DNA from: Halochromatium glycolicum
GTDB lineage: Bacteria > Pseudomonadota > Gammaproteobacteria > Chromatiales > Chromatiaceae
DNA: 64,000 nucleotides
Direction: 5' to 3'
Assembly: GCF_016584085.1 (NCBI RefSeq)
Contig: NZ_NRSJ01000010.1
Coordinates: forward strand, 50,502-114,501
A model generated the notes under the pieces. The model searched no databases, was not told where the DNA came from, and was given only the letters and a program-made list of their open reading frames with translations. Below, in pieces: positions 1 to 9,461 of the stretch. Positions within the stretch are counted from its first letter, which is position 1; each line of letters begins with the position of its first letter. The position numbers and the translations under genes are program-made.

Positions 1-632
1 AACAGCGGGATGACGTTGCTCTGCCAGAGTGGATGGACCTTGTCACCGGCGATGATCAGCAATGAGCCGAGCGATGACTGGTGCATGGTCGGCAGCAGGA
101 TGCCGAGGCCGATCGCCAGGAACAGGAAATGCCGCAGATTGCGCAGCCAACGCTTCGCCTGCATCGCCTCGAGGATGGCCGGGGAGAACTCGATCCAGAG
201 CACGAGGGTGTAGAGGGTCACGCAAAGCGCAACCTCGAGCATCACCGAGTTCAGATTCATGTACTGAGGCAGGAAGACATTATAGAGCTGCCACCAGCGA
301 CCGACATCGACGATGATCGAGGCGCCAGCCAGCGTATAACCGAATACACTGGTCAGCAGCGCCGCACGGACCATCGGATGGAATTGGCCACGATTGAACA
401 CGTAGACCAGCAAGGCCATCGCATAGCCACCACAGGCGATCGCAGTCCCGGTGACGACGTCATAGGTGATCCAGATCCCCCAAGGGAAGCCGTCACTCAG
501 GTTGGCTACGGCGCCAATCCCGAAGATGAAGCGTTTGACGATAAAATAGGCGCCAATCAACAACAGGACGCCGAGGAAATAGAAGTGCGGGGTCAAAAGA
601 CGCCCGCCGATCGGACGGAAGCGCTCACTCAT
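1..632 (-). CDS. hybB: HybB-like NrfD-family hydrogenase membrane subunit (partial, 3' end outside window)
   Basis: Integral membrane quinone-reducing subunit expected to pass electrons from the periplasmic hydrogenase and its HybA ferredoxin into the quinone pool. The reverse strand reads open from ATG at 632 to the window edge (about 210 codons), beginning MSERFRPIGG and continuing through several hydrophobic helices, for example around FYFLGVLLLIGAYF and VVTGTAIACGGYAMALLVYV, as expected for the NrfD/PsrC fold. Full-length relatives are near 390 residues, so roughly half is present. The start codon overlaps the hybA stop (ATGA), showing translational coupling within one operon. The large catalytic subunit would be expected next, beyond position 1. 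Confidence 0.88.
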   Translation of the reverse strand, partial: MSERFRPIGGRLLTPHFYFLGVLLLIGAYFIVKRFIFGIGAVANLSDGFPWGIWITYDVVTGTAIACGGYAMALLVYVFNRGQFHPMVRAALLTSVFGYTLAGASIIVDVGRWWQLYNVFLPQYMNLNSVMLEVALCVTLYTLVLWIEFSPAILEAMQAKRWLRNLRHFLFLAIGLGILLPTMHQSSLGSLLIIAGDKVHPLWQSNVIPL

Positions 633-1738
633 GACCGGCTGCCCTCCTTCGTTTCCGAAGCCGACTTCGGGTTGGTCGTCACGGGCGCATCAATGCCGGC
701 ACCCTCGCCCAGCCCGTCGTCCGCCCGCTCGCGCTCGTCCCTGGTATTGCGATAGGCCGCATAGACCAGTCCGCCGAGCAACAGCGTCGGCGCCACCATG
801 CCGCCATAGAGGGTATGCTGGATGGTCTCCGAGAGCCGCGCGCTCGACTCGTTATCCAGCGTCGGCAAGCCCAACTTCTCGAACGGCACATCGGCCATCA
901 GCATGTACTGGGTGCCGCCGGTCTCGGTCTCGCCGTAGATGTGCGGCCTATAGTCGGCGACGGTCCCGACCTTGGTATCGGCGCTGTCGAGCGCATGGAT
1001 CGGATACTCGAGGCGGGAGCCAGGCTCGGCCGCGAGCCGCCGATGTCCCTCGGCGCGCAGGTCCTCGACCCGGCCGAACAGGCTTGCCCCAGTCGGGCAG
1101 GCCTCACAGCAGGCCGGGATACCGCCCTCGGCGATGCGATCGGTGCACAGTTGGCACTTGACGATCTGCGGGAAGGTCTTCTCGTACTCGAACTTCGGGA
1201 TATTGAACGGGCACGCGATCTGGCAGTAGCGGCACCCGATACAGGCGTCCGGGTTGTACTGCACGATCCCGGTCTGCGGGTCCTTGGTCATCGCGCTTAC
1301 CGGGCAGGCCGAGACGCAGTTCGGATCGACACAATGCATGCAGGCGCGCTTGACGAAGCTCAGCTCATCGCTCGCCGCTGCCGACTCGGCCAGCACCGCG
1401 TCCGCGCGACTCGCCTCGACGGTCTTGAGGCCCGGATAGGCCTTGATCTTGTTCATCGTGCGACTGTCGAGGTCATCGCCACCGTCCCAGGCCCCCCGAA
1501 CCCCATAGACCTGATCGAGCGCCGGGTTCTCGACCGGCGGCAGATCATTGTGCGCCTTGCAAGCGACCTCACAGGCCTTGCAGCCGATACATTGGGTGGC
1601 ATCGTAAAGGATGCCGACGGCACCCGGGGCCAGCGCCTTCGCTGGCCGTGCAGCAACCGGACCCGCAATGGAGCCGGCTCCGAGACTGGCGGCGCCAGCC
1701 GCCAAACCTTTCAGAAAATGGCGACGATCGATACTCAT
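629..1738 (-). CDS. hybA: HybA-like periplasmic 4Fe-4S ferredoxin of [NiFe] hydrogenase
   Basis: Electron-transfer subunit linking the hydrogenase small subunit to the HybB membrane protein. The 369-residue product begins with a twin-arginine signal (RRHFLKG, residues 5-11) and an Ala/Gly-rich hydrophobic stretch. Four cysteine clusters follow, at about residues 50-60 (CIGCKACEVAC), 133-145, 166-176 and 195-214, enough for four 4Fe-4S centres. A hydrophobic segment near residues 312-330 looks like a C-terminal membrane anchor, as in HybA. It lies between the small subunit and hybB, the order of the E. coli hyb operon (hybOABC). Assigned from domain pattern and context. Confidence 0.9.
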   Translation of the reverse strand: MSIDRRHFLKGLAAGAASLGAGSIAGPVAARPAKALAPGAVGILYDATQCIGCKACEVACKAHNDLPPVENPALDQVYGVRGAWDGGDDLDSRTMNKIKAYPGLKTVEASRADAVLAESAAASDELSFVKRACMHCVDPNCVSACPVSAMTKDPQTGIVQYNPDACIGCRYCQIACPFNIPKFEYEKTFPQIVKCQLCTDRIAEGGIPACCEACPTGASLFGRVEDLRAEGHRRLAAEPGSRLEYPIHALDSADTKVGTVADYRPHIYGETETGGTQYMLMADVPFEKLGLPTLDNESSARLSETIQHTLYGGMVAPTLLLGGLVYAAYRNTRDERERADDGLGEGAGIDAPVTTNPKSASETKEGSRS

Positions 1739-1808
1739 TGCCCTGACCTCCGATCAAACTTCAACCGGCTCGCCCCGCGTTGCAGCGGCAACGCATCGGG
1801 GCGGGTCC

Positions 1809-3005
1809 TCATCCGTCTTGCTGAGCGCCCTCTGCGGCCTCAGCCTTCTCGGCGCGCTTGAGCTTGTCGTACGCGCCCACCGCATAGACGGCCGCACCGC
1901 CGGCGATGGCGCCAGCGACGGCCGCTGAGGCGGCGGTGATGCCGCCGCCGTGCTCGGCGAAGACACCCGGGAACATCGATGGCGGCGTCACCGCGGTCAC
2001 ATCGGCCTGCTCATGCAGGGCCTTGTGGAACCCGACGCCGCGCTCGGAGCAGCCGAAGCAGGGGTGCCCGATGCCGACCGGCCAGGTGTTGCCGCCAACA
2101 TCGCCGAACTCGATCGCTGGGCAATTGGCATAGGTCTCGGGGCCCTTGCAGCCGAGCTTGTACAGGCACCAGCCCTTGCGGTGGCCTTCATCGCCGTACT
2201 CCTCGGCGAAGCGACCAGCGTCGTAGTGCGGACGGCGCTCGCAGTTGTCGTGGATCAGCCGCCCGTAGGCGAACCGCGGCCGCCCCTTGGCATCGAGCTG
2301 GGGCAACTGCTTGAGCGTCAGGTAATAGAGAACGGTCGACAGGAAGTTATAGGGCGATGCCGGACAGCCCGGCAGATTGATCACCGGCAGCGCATTGCCG
2401 TCGGCCTGGGTGATGCCCTCGAGCTGCAGCGCTTCAGCAAGCCCCACAGCGCCGGTCGGATTCGGCGCCGCGCTCTGCACCCCGCCCCAGGAGGCGCAGG
2501 AACCGATCGCGATCGCCGCTGCCGCATGCGGCGCGATCTTGTGCAGCATCTGCTGTGGCGTCTGCCCGGCGACCTTGCAGAAGTTGCCGTTGTCAGCGGT
2601 CGGCACCGAGCCCTCGACGACCAGGATGAAGCGACCGTCGTTGCGCTGCATCGAATCGCGCAGCGCGGACTCGGCCTGGTGTCCGGCCGCGGCGAGCAGC
2701 GTCTCTGAATAATCCAGTGAGACCATCTCGAGGATCAGGGTCTCGAGCGTCGGATGGGTCGCCCGCAGCAGCGATTCGGTGCAGCCGGTGCATTCTTGGA
2801 AATGCAGCCAGATCACCGCCGGCCGGGACGATCCCTCCTCGATCGCCGCCATCACGCGACCCGACATCCCGATCGGCAATCCCATCGCCACCGTCATGCT
2901 GGCGGCAAACTTGATGAAGCTGCGCCGGTCGATCCCTCTGCATTCCAACTCGTCCGAGACCCTCGGACCAATCGCATTCGCTAGCCACTCACCTGTCGTC
3001 TTCAT
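1809..3005 (-). CDS. hybO: [NiFe] hydrogenase small subunit (HybO/HynS type)
   Basis: Fe-S subunit of a membrane-bound uptake hydrogenase. The 398-residue product has a Tat motif (RRSFIKF, residues 27-33) and a hydrophobic h-region. The proximal-cluster motif ECTGCTESLL lies near residue 71, followed by LPGCPASPYNF and later Cys/His clusters (NCERRPHYD, GWCLYKLGCKG, HPCFGCSE) that ligate the other Fe-S centres. The proximal motif is the standard CTGC form and lacks the two extra cysteines of oxygen-tolerant group 1d enzymes, so an oxygen-sensitive type is likely. A C-terminal hydrophobic helix near residues 350-375, followed by a charged tail, would anchor it in the membrane. First gene of the visible operon. 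Confidence 0.93.
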   Translation of the reverse strand: MKTTGEWLANAIGPRVSDELECRGIDRRSFIKFAASMTVAMGLPIGMSGRVMAAIEEGSSRPAVIWLHFQECTGCTESLLRATHPTLETLILEMVSLDYSETLLAAAGHQAESALRDSMQRNDGRFILVVEGSVPTADNGNFCKVAGQTPQQMLHKIAPHAAAAIAIGSCASWGGVQSAAPNPTGAVGLAEALQLEGITQADGNALPVINLPGCPASPYNFLSTVLYYLTLKQLPQLDAKGRPRFAYGRLIHDNCERRPHYDAGRFAEEYGDEGHRKGWCLYKLGCKGPETYANCPAIEFGDVGGNTWPVGIGHPCFGCSERGVGFHKALHEQADVTAVTPPSMFPGVFAEHGGGITAASAAVAGAIAGGAAVYAVGAYDKLKRAEKAEAAEGAQQDG

Positions 3006-3523
3006 GAGCCGTTACCACCTCTCATGGCTCGTACATCAAGGAAATGCGGAGCCTGTGCATGTCCCATCCAAGGCGATATGCCCCACTCCGACGATCTCCG
3101 ACCACCCAATGCCATACCGGGCAACGACGACGACTTGTCGCACGAACACCACAGCATTATTGGCATTGCGAAAAGTCAATTAGTCAATAATATTATAATT
3201 TACTAACTTACATGAAAGCTGTATAGACCATGGATTTTCCGGTGTCCACCGACGGCGTTCACAGTTCAGCACGATTCGAGAATCGAGCCGCACAAGTCAA
3301 AGAACGACCATCTTTGGCTTGCCAGCCCGACCCGACCGTGATCGCGGCTCGATCATCCAGCGACCGAGCCACGCAAACCATGGTCAGGGAGGCGATGAGC
3401 CACCCCGGAGGATCTTGACGGGTAGGCTAGGTCTTCGCTTGGGGATCTGTCTCTCGCACGCCACAGCGCAGTGCCGTGCACGAGTGGAAGGTGCAATAAT
3501 GTCGAGAGCGGCGCAGCGATGGG
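3006..3523. other. Intergenic region upstream of the hydrogenase operon
   Basis: Noncoding stretch between the hydrogenase operon (transcribed leftward) and the 3' end of the Nudix gene. Around 3160-3215 there is a conspicuous AT-rich patch in otherwise GC-rich DNA, with two TTGACT-like hexamers on the minus strand (about 3166-3182). It probably carries the hyb promoter, but I could not assign a well-spaced -10 box or a named operator. Nothing convincing as a gene was seen. Confidence 0.4.
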
Positions 3524-4105
3524 CTACAAGGGCGCGTCTTCCAGGGTGACCTCATAGCGGCGTTCTGGCCCGTCGAGCCGCCGGATGCTGCCGGCACGCA
3601 GCGGAAACCGCCCCGCCGCGCGGTCGCGAAAATAGAGCTGGAGGGACTCCTGGATGACGGGAAACGCGATCTCCTCCCAGGGGATCTCGGCCTCGGTCAT
3701 CAGTTCCGCCTCCAGGCTCTCGCTGCCCGGCCCGAACTCCGGCGCGAGCAGGCGCGCACGAAACAGCATGTAGACCTGGTTGATGTGGGGCAGATTGAAC
3801 AGCGCGTAGAGCGCGCCAACCTCGACCCGGGCCTCGGCCTCCTCGAACGTTTCGCGCGCTGCCCCCTGCTGCACCGTCTCCCCGTTCTCCATGAATCCGG
3901 CCGGCAGTGTCCAGAGACCGTAGCGCGGCTCGATCGCACGGCGGCAGAGCAGCAGCCGATCCCCCCACTCCGGGATACAGCCGACCACGATCTTCGGGTT
4001 CTGATAGTGGATGGTGCCGCAGTCTTGGCAAACGTGCCGCGGCATATTGTCCCCTTCGGGCACGGTGAGCGTGACGCCCGCCCCGCATTGGCTGCAATAT
4101 CGCAT
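3524..4105 (-). CDS. Nudix hydrolase with N-terminal zinc ribbon
   Basis: Predicted pyrophosphohydrolase of a nucleoside-diphosphate-X substrate; the substrate cannot be named from sequence. Starting at the MRYCSQCGAG methionine (193 residues), the protein opens with a zinc ribbon, CSQC at residues 4-7 and CQDC at 26-29. The Nudix box follows at about residues 70-92 (GFMENGE...RETFEEAEA), with the REx2EE metal-binding glutamates intact and the usual final glycine replaced by Glu. An upstream in-frame ATG at 4162 adds 19 Arg-rich residues and is less likely, because relatives start right before the first CxxC. It is divergent from glgX. Confidence 0.82.
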   Translation of the reverse strand: MRYCSQCGAGVTLTVPEGDNMPRHVCQDCGTIHYQNPKIVVGCIPEWGDRLLLCRRAIEPRYGLWTLPAGFMENGETVQQGAARETFEEAEARVEVGALYALFNLPHINQVYMLFRARLLAPEFGPGSESLEAELMTEAEIPWEEIAFPVIQESLQLYFRDRAAGRFPLRAGSIRRLDGPERRYEVTLEDAPL

Positions 4106-4204
4106 CAGTCTCGTTCGGTCTCTTGCATTGCGCTGCATTCTACGCGCTCGCCGCCCCGGCATTCGCGACCAGGCTTGGCGCCCCTGCTTCGCGATCAGGC
4201 CCGC

Positions 4205-4243
4205 CGATCAAACTCGGCGATCCAATTCGGCGATCCAATTCGG
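4205..4243. repeat. 13-bp tandem repeat, three units
   Basis: Three consecutive 13-bp units, the last two identical (CGATCCAATTCGG) and the first with two changes, in the gap between the divergent Nudix and glgX genes. Short local duplication of unknown role. Confidence 0.8.
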
Positions 4244-4394
4244 TGAGCCGGCTCGGGCGGACAGTCATGCTGCCGACATACCGTCATCTGCCGCGAGGCT
4301 TTACCATGGGGGCAGGATACCCTCGGAGCCAGTGCCCGCGGCGCACGCGACCGGCCTCCATTCTCGCCACGACCGACCAGGAAACCTCCGCCTC

Positions 4395-6467
4395 ATGGCA
4401 TCCAAGCATTACCGCACTCAGGCCGGCGACTGGGGACTCGCCGGCGCCACCTTCGCCGAAGGCGGCGTCAACTTCTGCTGTTTCTCGCGCCACGCCACCA
4501 AGGTAGAGCTGCTGCTATTCGAGCAGGATCACAGCCGCGAGCCGTTCCAGATCATCGAGCTCGACCCGAAGGTCAATCACACCTTCTTCTTCTGGCATGT
4601 CCTCGTCGAGGACCTCCCGGACGGGATCTACTATGGTTGGCGCATCGACGGCCCGAACGATACGCGCGAGAGTGGCTGCCGGCACGATCCCGACAAGCTC
4701 CTGCTCGACCCCTGGTGCACCACCGTTAGCGACCGGCTTTGGGACCGGCATGCGGCCAGCCGGCCCGGCTGTAACCTGGAAACCGCGATGCGCGCCAAGC
4801 TGGTCCGTGACGAATACGACTGGGAAGGCGATCAGCACCTCCATGTGCCGCTCACCGAGGCGATCATCTATGAGCTGCACGTCGGCGGCTTCACCCGCCA
4901 TCCATCTGCGGACACGCAGAACCCCGGTACGTTCCGCGCCATCATTGAGAAGATCCCCTATCTATCAGAGCTCGGCATCACCCACGTCGAGCTGCTGCCG
5001 GTGATGGCCTTCGACCTGCAAGATGTCCCGCCCAACACCGCACAGCTCGGCCTTGAGAACTACTGGGGCTACAGCACCCACAGTTTCTTCGCGCCCCACC
5101 CGCACTATGCCTGCGACCCGAGCCACGCGCGCGACGAGTTCCGCGACATGGTCAAGGCGCTGCATCGCGCCGGCATCGGTGTGATCCTCGATGTGGTCTA
5201 TAACCATACCGCCGAGGGCGGCGCCGATGGGCCAATCATCAGCTTCAAGGGCATGGGTAACGAGATCTTCTACCACCTCGATTTCGACGACCGTCGCCGT
5301 TACCGCGACTACACCGGCTGCGGCAACACCGTCAACTGCAACCACCCGCTGGTCACCCGCTTCCTGATCGACTCGCTCTACTATTGGGCGCACGACATGC
5401 ATGTGGATGGCTTCCGGTTCGACCTGGCCAGCGCGATGGCGCGCGGCGAGGACGGCAATCCGCAGTACCACGCGCCGGTGCTCTGGTCGGTCGAGCTCTC
5501 GCCCGAGCTTGGCCGCGCGCACATCATCGCCGAGGCCTGGGATGCGGCCGGACTCTATCAGGTCGGTGACTTTCCCGGCTTTCGTTGGGCCGAGTGGAAC
5601 GGGCTCTACCGCGACACCCTCCGCGCCTTCGTCCGTGGCGACCCGGGCCTGATCGGCGATGTCGCCACCCGGATCGCCGGCTCGAGCGATCTCTACCAGA
5701 GCCGCGGCCGCCGTCCGGGCAACTCGATCAACCTGATCACCTGCCATGATGGCTTTTCGCTCCACGACCTGGTCAGCTACGACGAGAAGCACAACGAGGC
5801 CAATGGCGAGGACAATCGCGACGGCCATGATCACAACCTGAGCTGGAACTGCGGCGTCGAAGGGCCGACCGATGATCCCGCGATCCTGGCGCTACGCCGC
5901 CAGCAGGCGCGCAACTTCATGGCGCTGCTGTTGCTGAGCCAAGGGGTGCCGATGTTGTTGGCTGGCGATGAGCTGCTGCGCACCAAGCAGGGTAACAACA
6001 ATGCCTACTGCCAGAACAACGAGCTGTCCTGGGTCGACTGGCGGCTCGCCGATGACAATCGAGAGATGCTCGATTTCACGCGCGGGATGATCGCCTTCCG
6101 TCAGCGTCATTCAACGCTGCGGCGCAACCATTTCCTCACCGGCGAGCCCCAGCATGAGGGCGGCATCCCGGACATCCGCTGGCACGGCATCAAGCTCGAC
6201 AAGCCCCTCTGGGGTGATCCCGGCGCCCGTGTGCTCGCCTTCACGCTGGCCGGGCTCGAGCCCGATGAGCCGCACCTGCATGTGATGCTCAATATGTGGA
6301 AGGACCGGATGGCGTTCGCATTGCCGCCGGTACCGGGCCGCCGCTGGCATCGGGCCATCGATACCGCCTCGGAGCCATTCATCTGGTCGCCGCACGATCA
6401 AGCGCTGGTCACCGGCGACACGCAGCAGGTCGCCGCGCGCAGCATCCTGGTGCTGGAAGCGCGCTGA
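4395..6467 (+). CDS. glgX: Glycogen debranching enzyme GlgX
   Basis: Isoamylase-type GH13 enzyme that hydrolyses alpha-1,6 branches of phosphorylase-limited glycogen in the cytoplasm. The start at MASKHYRTQAG gives 690 residues, close to the family's size; the open frame extends upstream through non-protein-like sequence. An N-terminal CBM48-like region is followed by the GH13 barrel with region I (DVVYNH), the nucleophile in GFRFDLA (Asp343), the acid/base in IIAEAWD (Glu380) and the transition-state Asp in TCHDGFSL (Asp452). The C-terminal beta domain is present. It precedes 6-phosphogluconate dehydrogenase and zwf, suggesting glycogen-derived hexose is routed to the oxidative pentose phosphate pathway. 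Confidence 0.95.
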   Translation: MASKHYRTQAGDWGLAGATFAEGGVNFCCFSRHATKVELLLFEQDHSREPFQIIELDPKVNHTFFFWHVLVEDLPDGIYYGWRIDGPNDTRESGCRHDPDKLLLDPWCTTVSDRLWDRHAASRPGCNLETAMRAKLVRDEYDWEGDQHLHVPLTEAIIYELHVGGFTRHPSADTQNPGTFRAIIEKIPYLSELGITHVELLPVMAFDLQDVPPNTAQLGLENYWGYSTHSFFAPHPHYACDPSHARDEFRDMVKALHRAGIGVILDVVYNHTAEGGADGPIISFKGMGNEIFYHLDFDDRRRYRDYTGCGNTVNCNHPLVTRFLIDSLYYWAHDMHVDGFRFDLASAMARGEDGNPQYHAPVLWSVELSPELGRAHIIAEAWDAAGLYQVGDFPGFRWAEWNGLYRDTLRAFVRGDPGLIGDVATRIAGSSDLYQSRGRRPGNSINLITCHDGFSLHDLVSYDEKHNEANGEDNRDGHDHNLSWNCGVEGPTDDPAILALRRQQARNFMALLLLSQGVPMLLAGDELLRTKQGNNNAYCQNNELSWVDWRLADDNREMLDFTRGMIAFRQRHSTLRRNHFLTGEPQHEGGIPDIRWHGIKLDKPLWGDPGARVLAFTLAGLEPDEPHLHVMLNMWKDRMAFALPPVPGRRWHRAIDTASEPFIWSPHDQALVTGDTQQVAARSILVLEAR

Positions 6468-6686
6468 GCCCGTCCGGCAATGCCGATTGCATCATGCCGC
6501 TCCCGTCAAGCCGACCGCGTCATGTCGACCGCGTCATGCCAAGCTCGAAACCCCAAGCCCGAAACGCCAGGCCCGGAATCCCCATCGAGCCTCGTTGAGC
6601 GGCGATCGCCAACCTCAGGTCGCCTTTGATCCACTGCCGACCCGCCTCGGCGGGCCATCTCTCCACCACCAACAGGAGACGCCAGC

Positions 6687-7703
6687 ATGCAACTCGGAAT
6701 GATCGGTCTCGGGCGCATGGGCGCCAATATGGTGCAGCGATTGATGCGCGCCGGTCACGAATGTGTCGTGTTCGATACTGACCCGAACGCCGTCGCCGCG
6801 CTCGAGGAACAGGGGGCCATCGCGAGCACCGATCTCGCCGACTTTTGCGCCAAGCTCAGCAGGCCACGGGCGGCCTGGGTCATGGTCCCGGCGGCCGTGG
6901 TCGACACCGTGATCGATCAGCTCGAGCCGCACCTGGAGCCGGGTGACATGATCATCGACGGCGGCAACTCCTATTACAAGGACGACATCCGGCATGCCAA
7001 GCGGCTGCATGCCAATGGCATCCAGTTCGTCGACTGCGGTACCAGCGGCGGCGTCTTCGGGCTCGAGCGCGGCTATTGCCTGATGATCGGCGGCGACACC
7101 GCCGCAGTCGAGCACCTGGACCCGATCTTCGCCGCACTCGCGCCCGGGGCCGGCGAGATCGAGCGCACGATGGGCCGCAGCGGCGCCTACGACCGCGCCG
7201 AGCTCGGCTACCTGCATTGCGGGCCGAACGGCGCCGGCCACTTCGTCAAGATGGTCCACAACGGGATCGAGTACGCGCTGATGGCCGCCTATGCCGAGGG
7301 GCTGAACATCCTCAAGCATGCCGGCGTCGGCCGCGCCGATCATGCAATCGACGCCGAAACCGCACCGCTGTCCGAACCCGAGTTCTACCAGTACGAGCTC
7401 GACCTCCCCCGCATCGCCGAGGTCTGGCGGCGCGGCTCGGTGGTCTCGTCCTGGCTCTTGGACCTGACCGCCAATGCGCTGCACGGCGACCCGGAGCTGA
7501 CCACCTTCGGCGGTCGCGTCTCCGACTCCGGTGAGGGTCGCTGGACCAGCATCGCCGCGATCGAGACCGGCGCACCGTCACCGGTGCTGACCACCGCCCT
7601 CTACGAGCGCTTCAGCTCCCGCGGTGAGGCCGAGTTCGCCAACCAGCTGCTCTCGGCGATGCGTTATCAATTCGGTGGCCACCACGAGAAGCCGGAGGAC
7701 TGA
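6687..7703 (+). CDS. gnd: 6-phosphogluconate dehydrogenase, decarboxylating (short form)
   Basis: Oxidises 6-phosphogluconate to ribulose 5-phosphate, CO2 and NAD(P)H. The 338-residue protein begins with a Rossmann nucleotide site (GMIGLGRMGANM). It carries the family signatures IDGGNSYYKDD near residue 91, FVDCGTSGGVFGLERG near 115, and the substrate/catalytic helix GAGHFVKMVHNGIEYALM near 183, with the catalytic Lys and Asn. The length matches the shorter bacterial class (about 300-340), not the ~470-residue E. coli Gnd. A good ribosome-binding site (AACAGGAGA) precedes the start. Its stop overlaps the zwf start (TGATG), so the two are co-translated. Confidence 0.94.
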   Translation: MQLGMIGLGRMGANMVQRLMRAGHECVVFDTDPNAVAALEEQGAIASTDLADFCAKLSRPRAAWVMVPAAVVDTVIDQLEPHLEPGDMIIDGGNSYYKDDIRHAKRLHANGIQFVDCGTSGGVFGLERGYCLMIGGDTAAVEHLDPIFAALAPGAGEIERTMGRSGAYDRAELGYLHCGPNGAGHFVKMVHNGIEYALMAAYAEGLNILKHAGVGRADHAIDAETAPLSEPEFYQYELDLPRIAEVWRRGSVVSSWLLDLTANALHGDPELTTFGGRVSDSGEGRWTSIAAIETGAPSPVLTTALYERFSSRGEAEFANQLLSAMRYQFGGHHEKPED

Positions 7704-9268
7704 TGGAACCGCAAACCATGTCGTTGAACCACACCGGCTTCAACACCGCGCCGCCGGCACCGCCCAATGTGATGATCATCTTCGGCGCCGGCGGCGACCT
7801 GACCAAGCGCAAGCTGATCCCGTCGCTCTATCACCTGTGGGCGGCCGGTCTACTCCCCGAGAGCTTCGTGATGCTCGGGCTCGACCGGCTCGATCACGAC
7901 GACGACAGCTTCCGTTCTCGGATCTCGGAGCATCTGCATCAGACCTACGGCACCGCATTCAATCTGGACGCCTGGCGACAGCTCGAAGAGCGCATCCACT
8001 ACATGAAGCTCGACATGCTCGAAGGCAGCGAATACGAGCGCCTGTGCGAGAACCTGAGCCGGATCGACGCCGAGCGCGGCACCGAGGGCAACTACCTATT
8101 TTACCTGGCGATCCCACCGAGCATGTTTCGCCCCGTGACCGATCACCTCGGCGAGGTCGGGCTCTTGCATGAGACCGAGGACGACTGGCGCCGGGTGATC
8201 ATCGAGAAGCCGTTCGGGCGCGACCTGGAATCGGCGATCGCGTTGAACGCCGACCTGCACCGCAACATGGACGAGGAGCAGATCTATCGGATCGACCACT
8301 ACCTGGGCAAGGAGACGGTCCAGAACATCATGGTGTTCCGGTTCGCGAACAGCTTCATCGAGCCGCTTTGGAACCGCAACCACATCGACCATGTGCAGAT
8401 CACCGTCGCCGAATCGGTCGGCGTCGAGCATCGCGGCGCCTACTACGAGGAGGCCGGTGCGCTGCGCGACATGATGCCGAACCACCTGCTGGTCCTGCTC
8501 GGCTTCCTGGCGATGGAGCCGCCGAACTCGTTCGATGCCAAGGCGATCCGCGACGAAGTCAATAAGGTGCTGGATGCGGTCGAGCCGCTAACGCCGGAGC
8601 AGGTGCTCACCCATGCCGTGCGCGGCCAATACAGCGCCGGCACCATGCCGGACGGCGAGCAGGTCAAGGCCTTCCGCACCTCCGCCGGCGTCCAACCAAA
8701 CTCGTCCACCGAGACCTTCGCCGCAGTCAAGTTGACCATGGACAACTGGCGCTGGGCCGGCGTGCCCTTCTATCTGCGCACCGGCAAACGACTGACCGCA
8801 CAGTACACCGAGGTCGCGATCCACTTCAAGAAGGCGCCCACCATCATGTTCCAGGATACCGAGGTCAACGAGCTCGAAGGCGATATGCTGGTCCTGCGGA
8901 TTCAGCCGAACGAAGGCATTCAGATGAGCTTCGGCGCCAAGGTTCCGGGACCGACGATGAAGATCGGCACCGTGAACATGGACTTCTGCTACGAGGACTA
9001 CTTCGGCAACAAGCCGGCCACCGGCTACGAGACCCTGATCTACGACTGCATGAAGGGCGATGCGACCCTGTTCAAGCATGCCGACACGGTCGAGAAGGGT
9101 TGGGAGATCGTCCAGTCGGTGATCGACGTCTGGGCCGCATTGCCGCCGCGTGAGTTCCCAAACTACGCCGCCGGCACCTGGGGACCGGCCGCGGCCGGCG
9201 ACATGATCAAGCGCGACGGCCGCCAGTGGCGCCGGATCGAGACGCCGAAGGGGCATCCGCGTAGTTGA
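7703..9268 (+). CDS. zwf: Glucose-6-phosphate 1-dehydrogenase
   Basis: Catalyses the first step of the oxidative pentose phosphate pathway, glucose 6-phosphate to 6-phosphogluconolactone with NADP+ reduction. The 521-residue product has the coenzyme-binding motif (IFGAGGDLTKRKL, near residue 30) and the active-site signature RIDHYLGKE (about residues 196-204) with its catalytic His. The start at 7703 overlaps the gnd stop; a second methionine ten codons in (MSLNHTG) is an alternative. The usual downstream partner, 6-phosphogluconolactonase, is absent here and encoded at 60770-61480. Confidence 0.95.
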   Translation: MEPQTMSLNHTGFNTAPPAPPNVMIIFGAGGDLTKRKLIPSLYHLWAAGLLPESFVMLGLDRLDHDDDSFRSRISEHLHQTYGTAFNLDAWRQLEERIHYMKLDMLEGSEYERLCENLSRIDAERGTEGNYLFYLAIPPSMFRPVTDHLGEVGLLHETEDDWRRVIIEKPFGRDLESAIALNADLHRNMDEEQIYRIDHYLGKETVQNIMVFRFANSFIEPLWNRNHIDHVQITVAESVGVEHRGAYYEEAGALRDMMPNHLLVLLGFLAMEPPNSFDAKAIRDEVNKVLDAVEPLTPEQVLTHAVRGQYSAGTMPDGEQVKAFRTSAGVQPNSSTETFAAVKLTMDNWRWAGVPFYLRTGKRLTAQYTEVAIHFKKAPTIMFQDTEVNELEGDMLVLRIQPNEGIQMSFGAKVPGPTMKIGTVNMDFCYEDYFGNKPATGYETLIYDCMKGDATLFKHADTVEKGWEIVQSVIDVWAALPPREFPNYAAGTWGPAAAGDMIKRDGRQWRRIETPKGHPRS

Positions 9269-9461
9269 GCCGGCCCGCTGCGCGCCGCCCAGCTCGCGCC
9301 CGCCGCCCCTCGCACCAGCAAGACGCGAGATGGCCGTCACATTCCAGACCGCCGGCGGGCGGAGCAACCGCTTCCGGGCAGAGCGGCTGCTATGCTGTCC
9401 AGGAACCGATGAGCCAATGATGCCGAGGCCTTTCGACGCCGGCGCAAGCGCAGGAGGTTCC

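Noticed and set aside
3160..3215. Sigma-54 or FNR site in the hydrogenase upstream region
   Set aside because: A TGGCAT...TTGC-like string is present but with the wrong spacing, and no TTGAT-n4-ATCAA palindrome was found.
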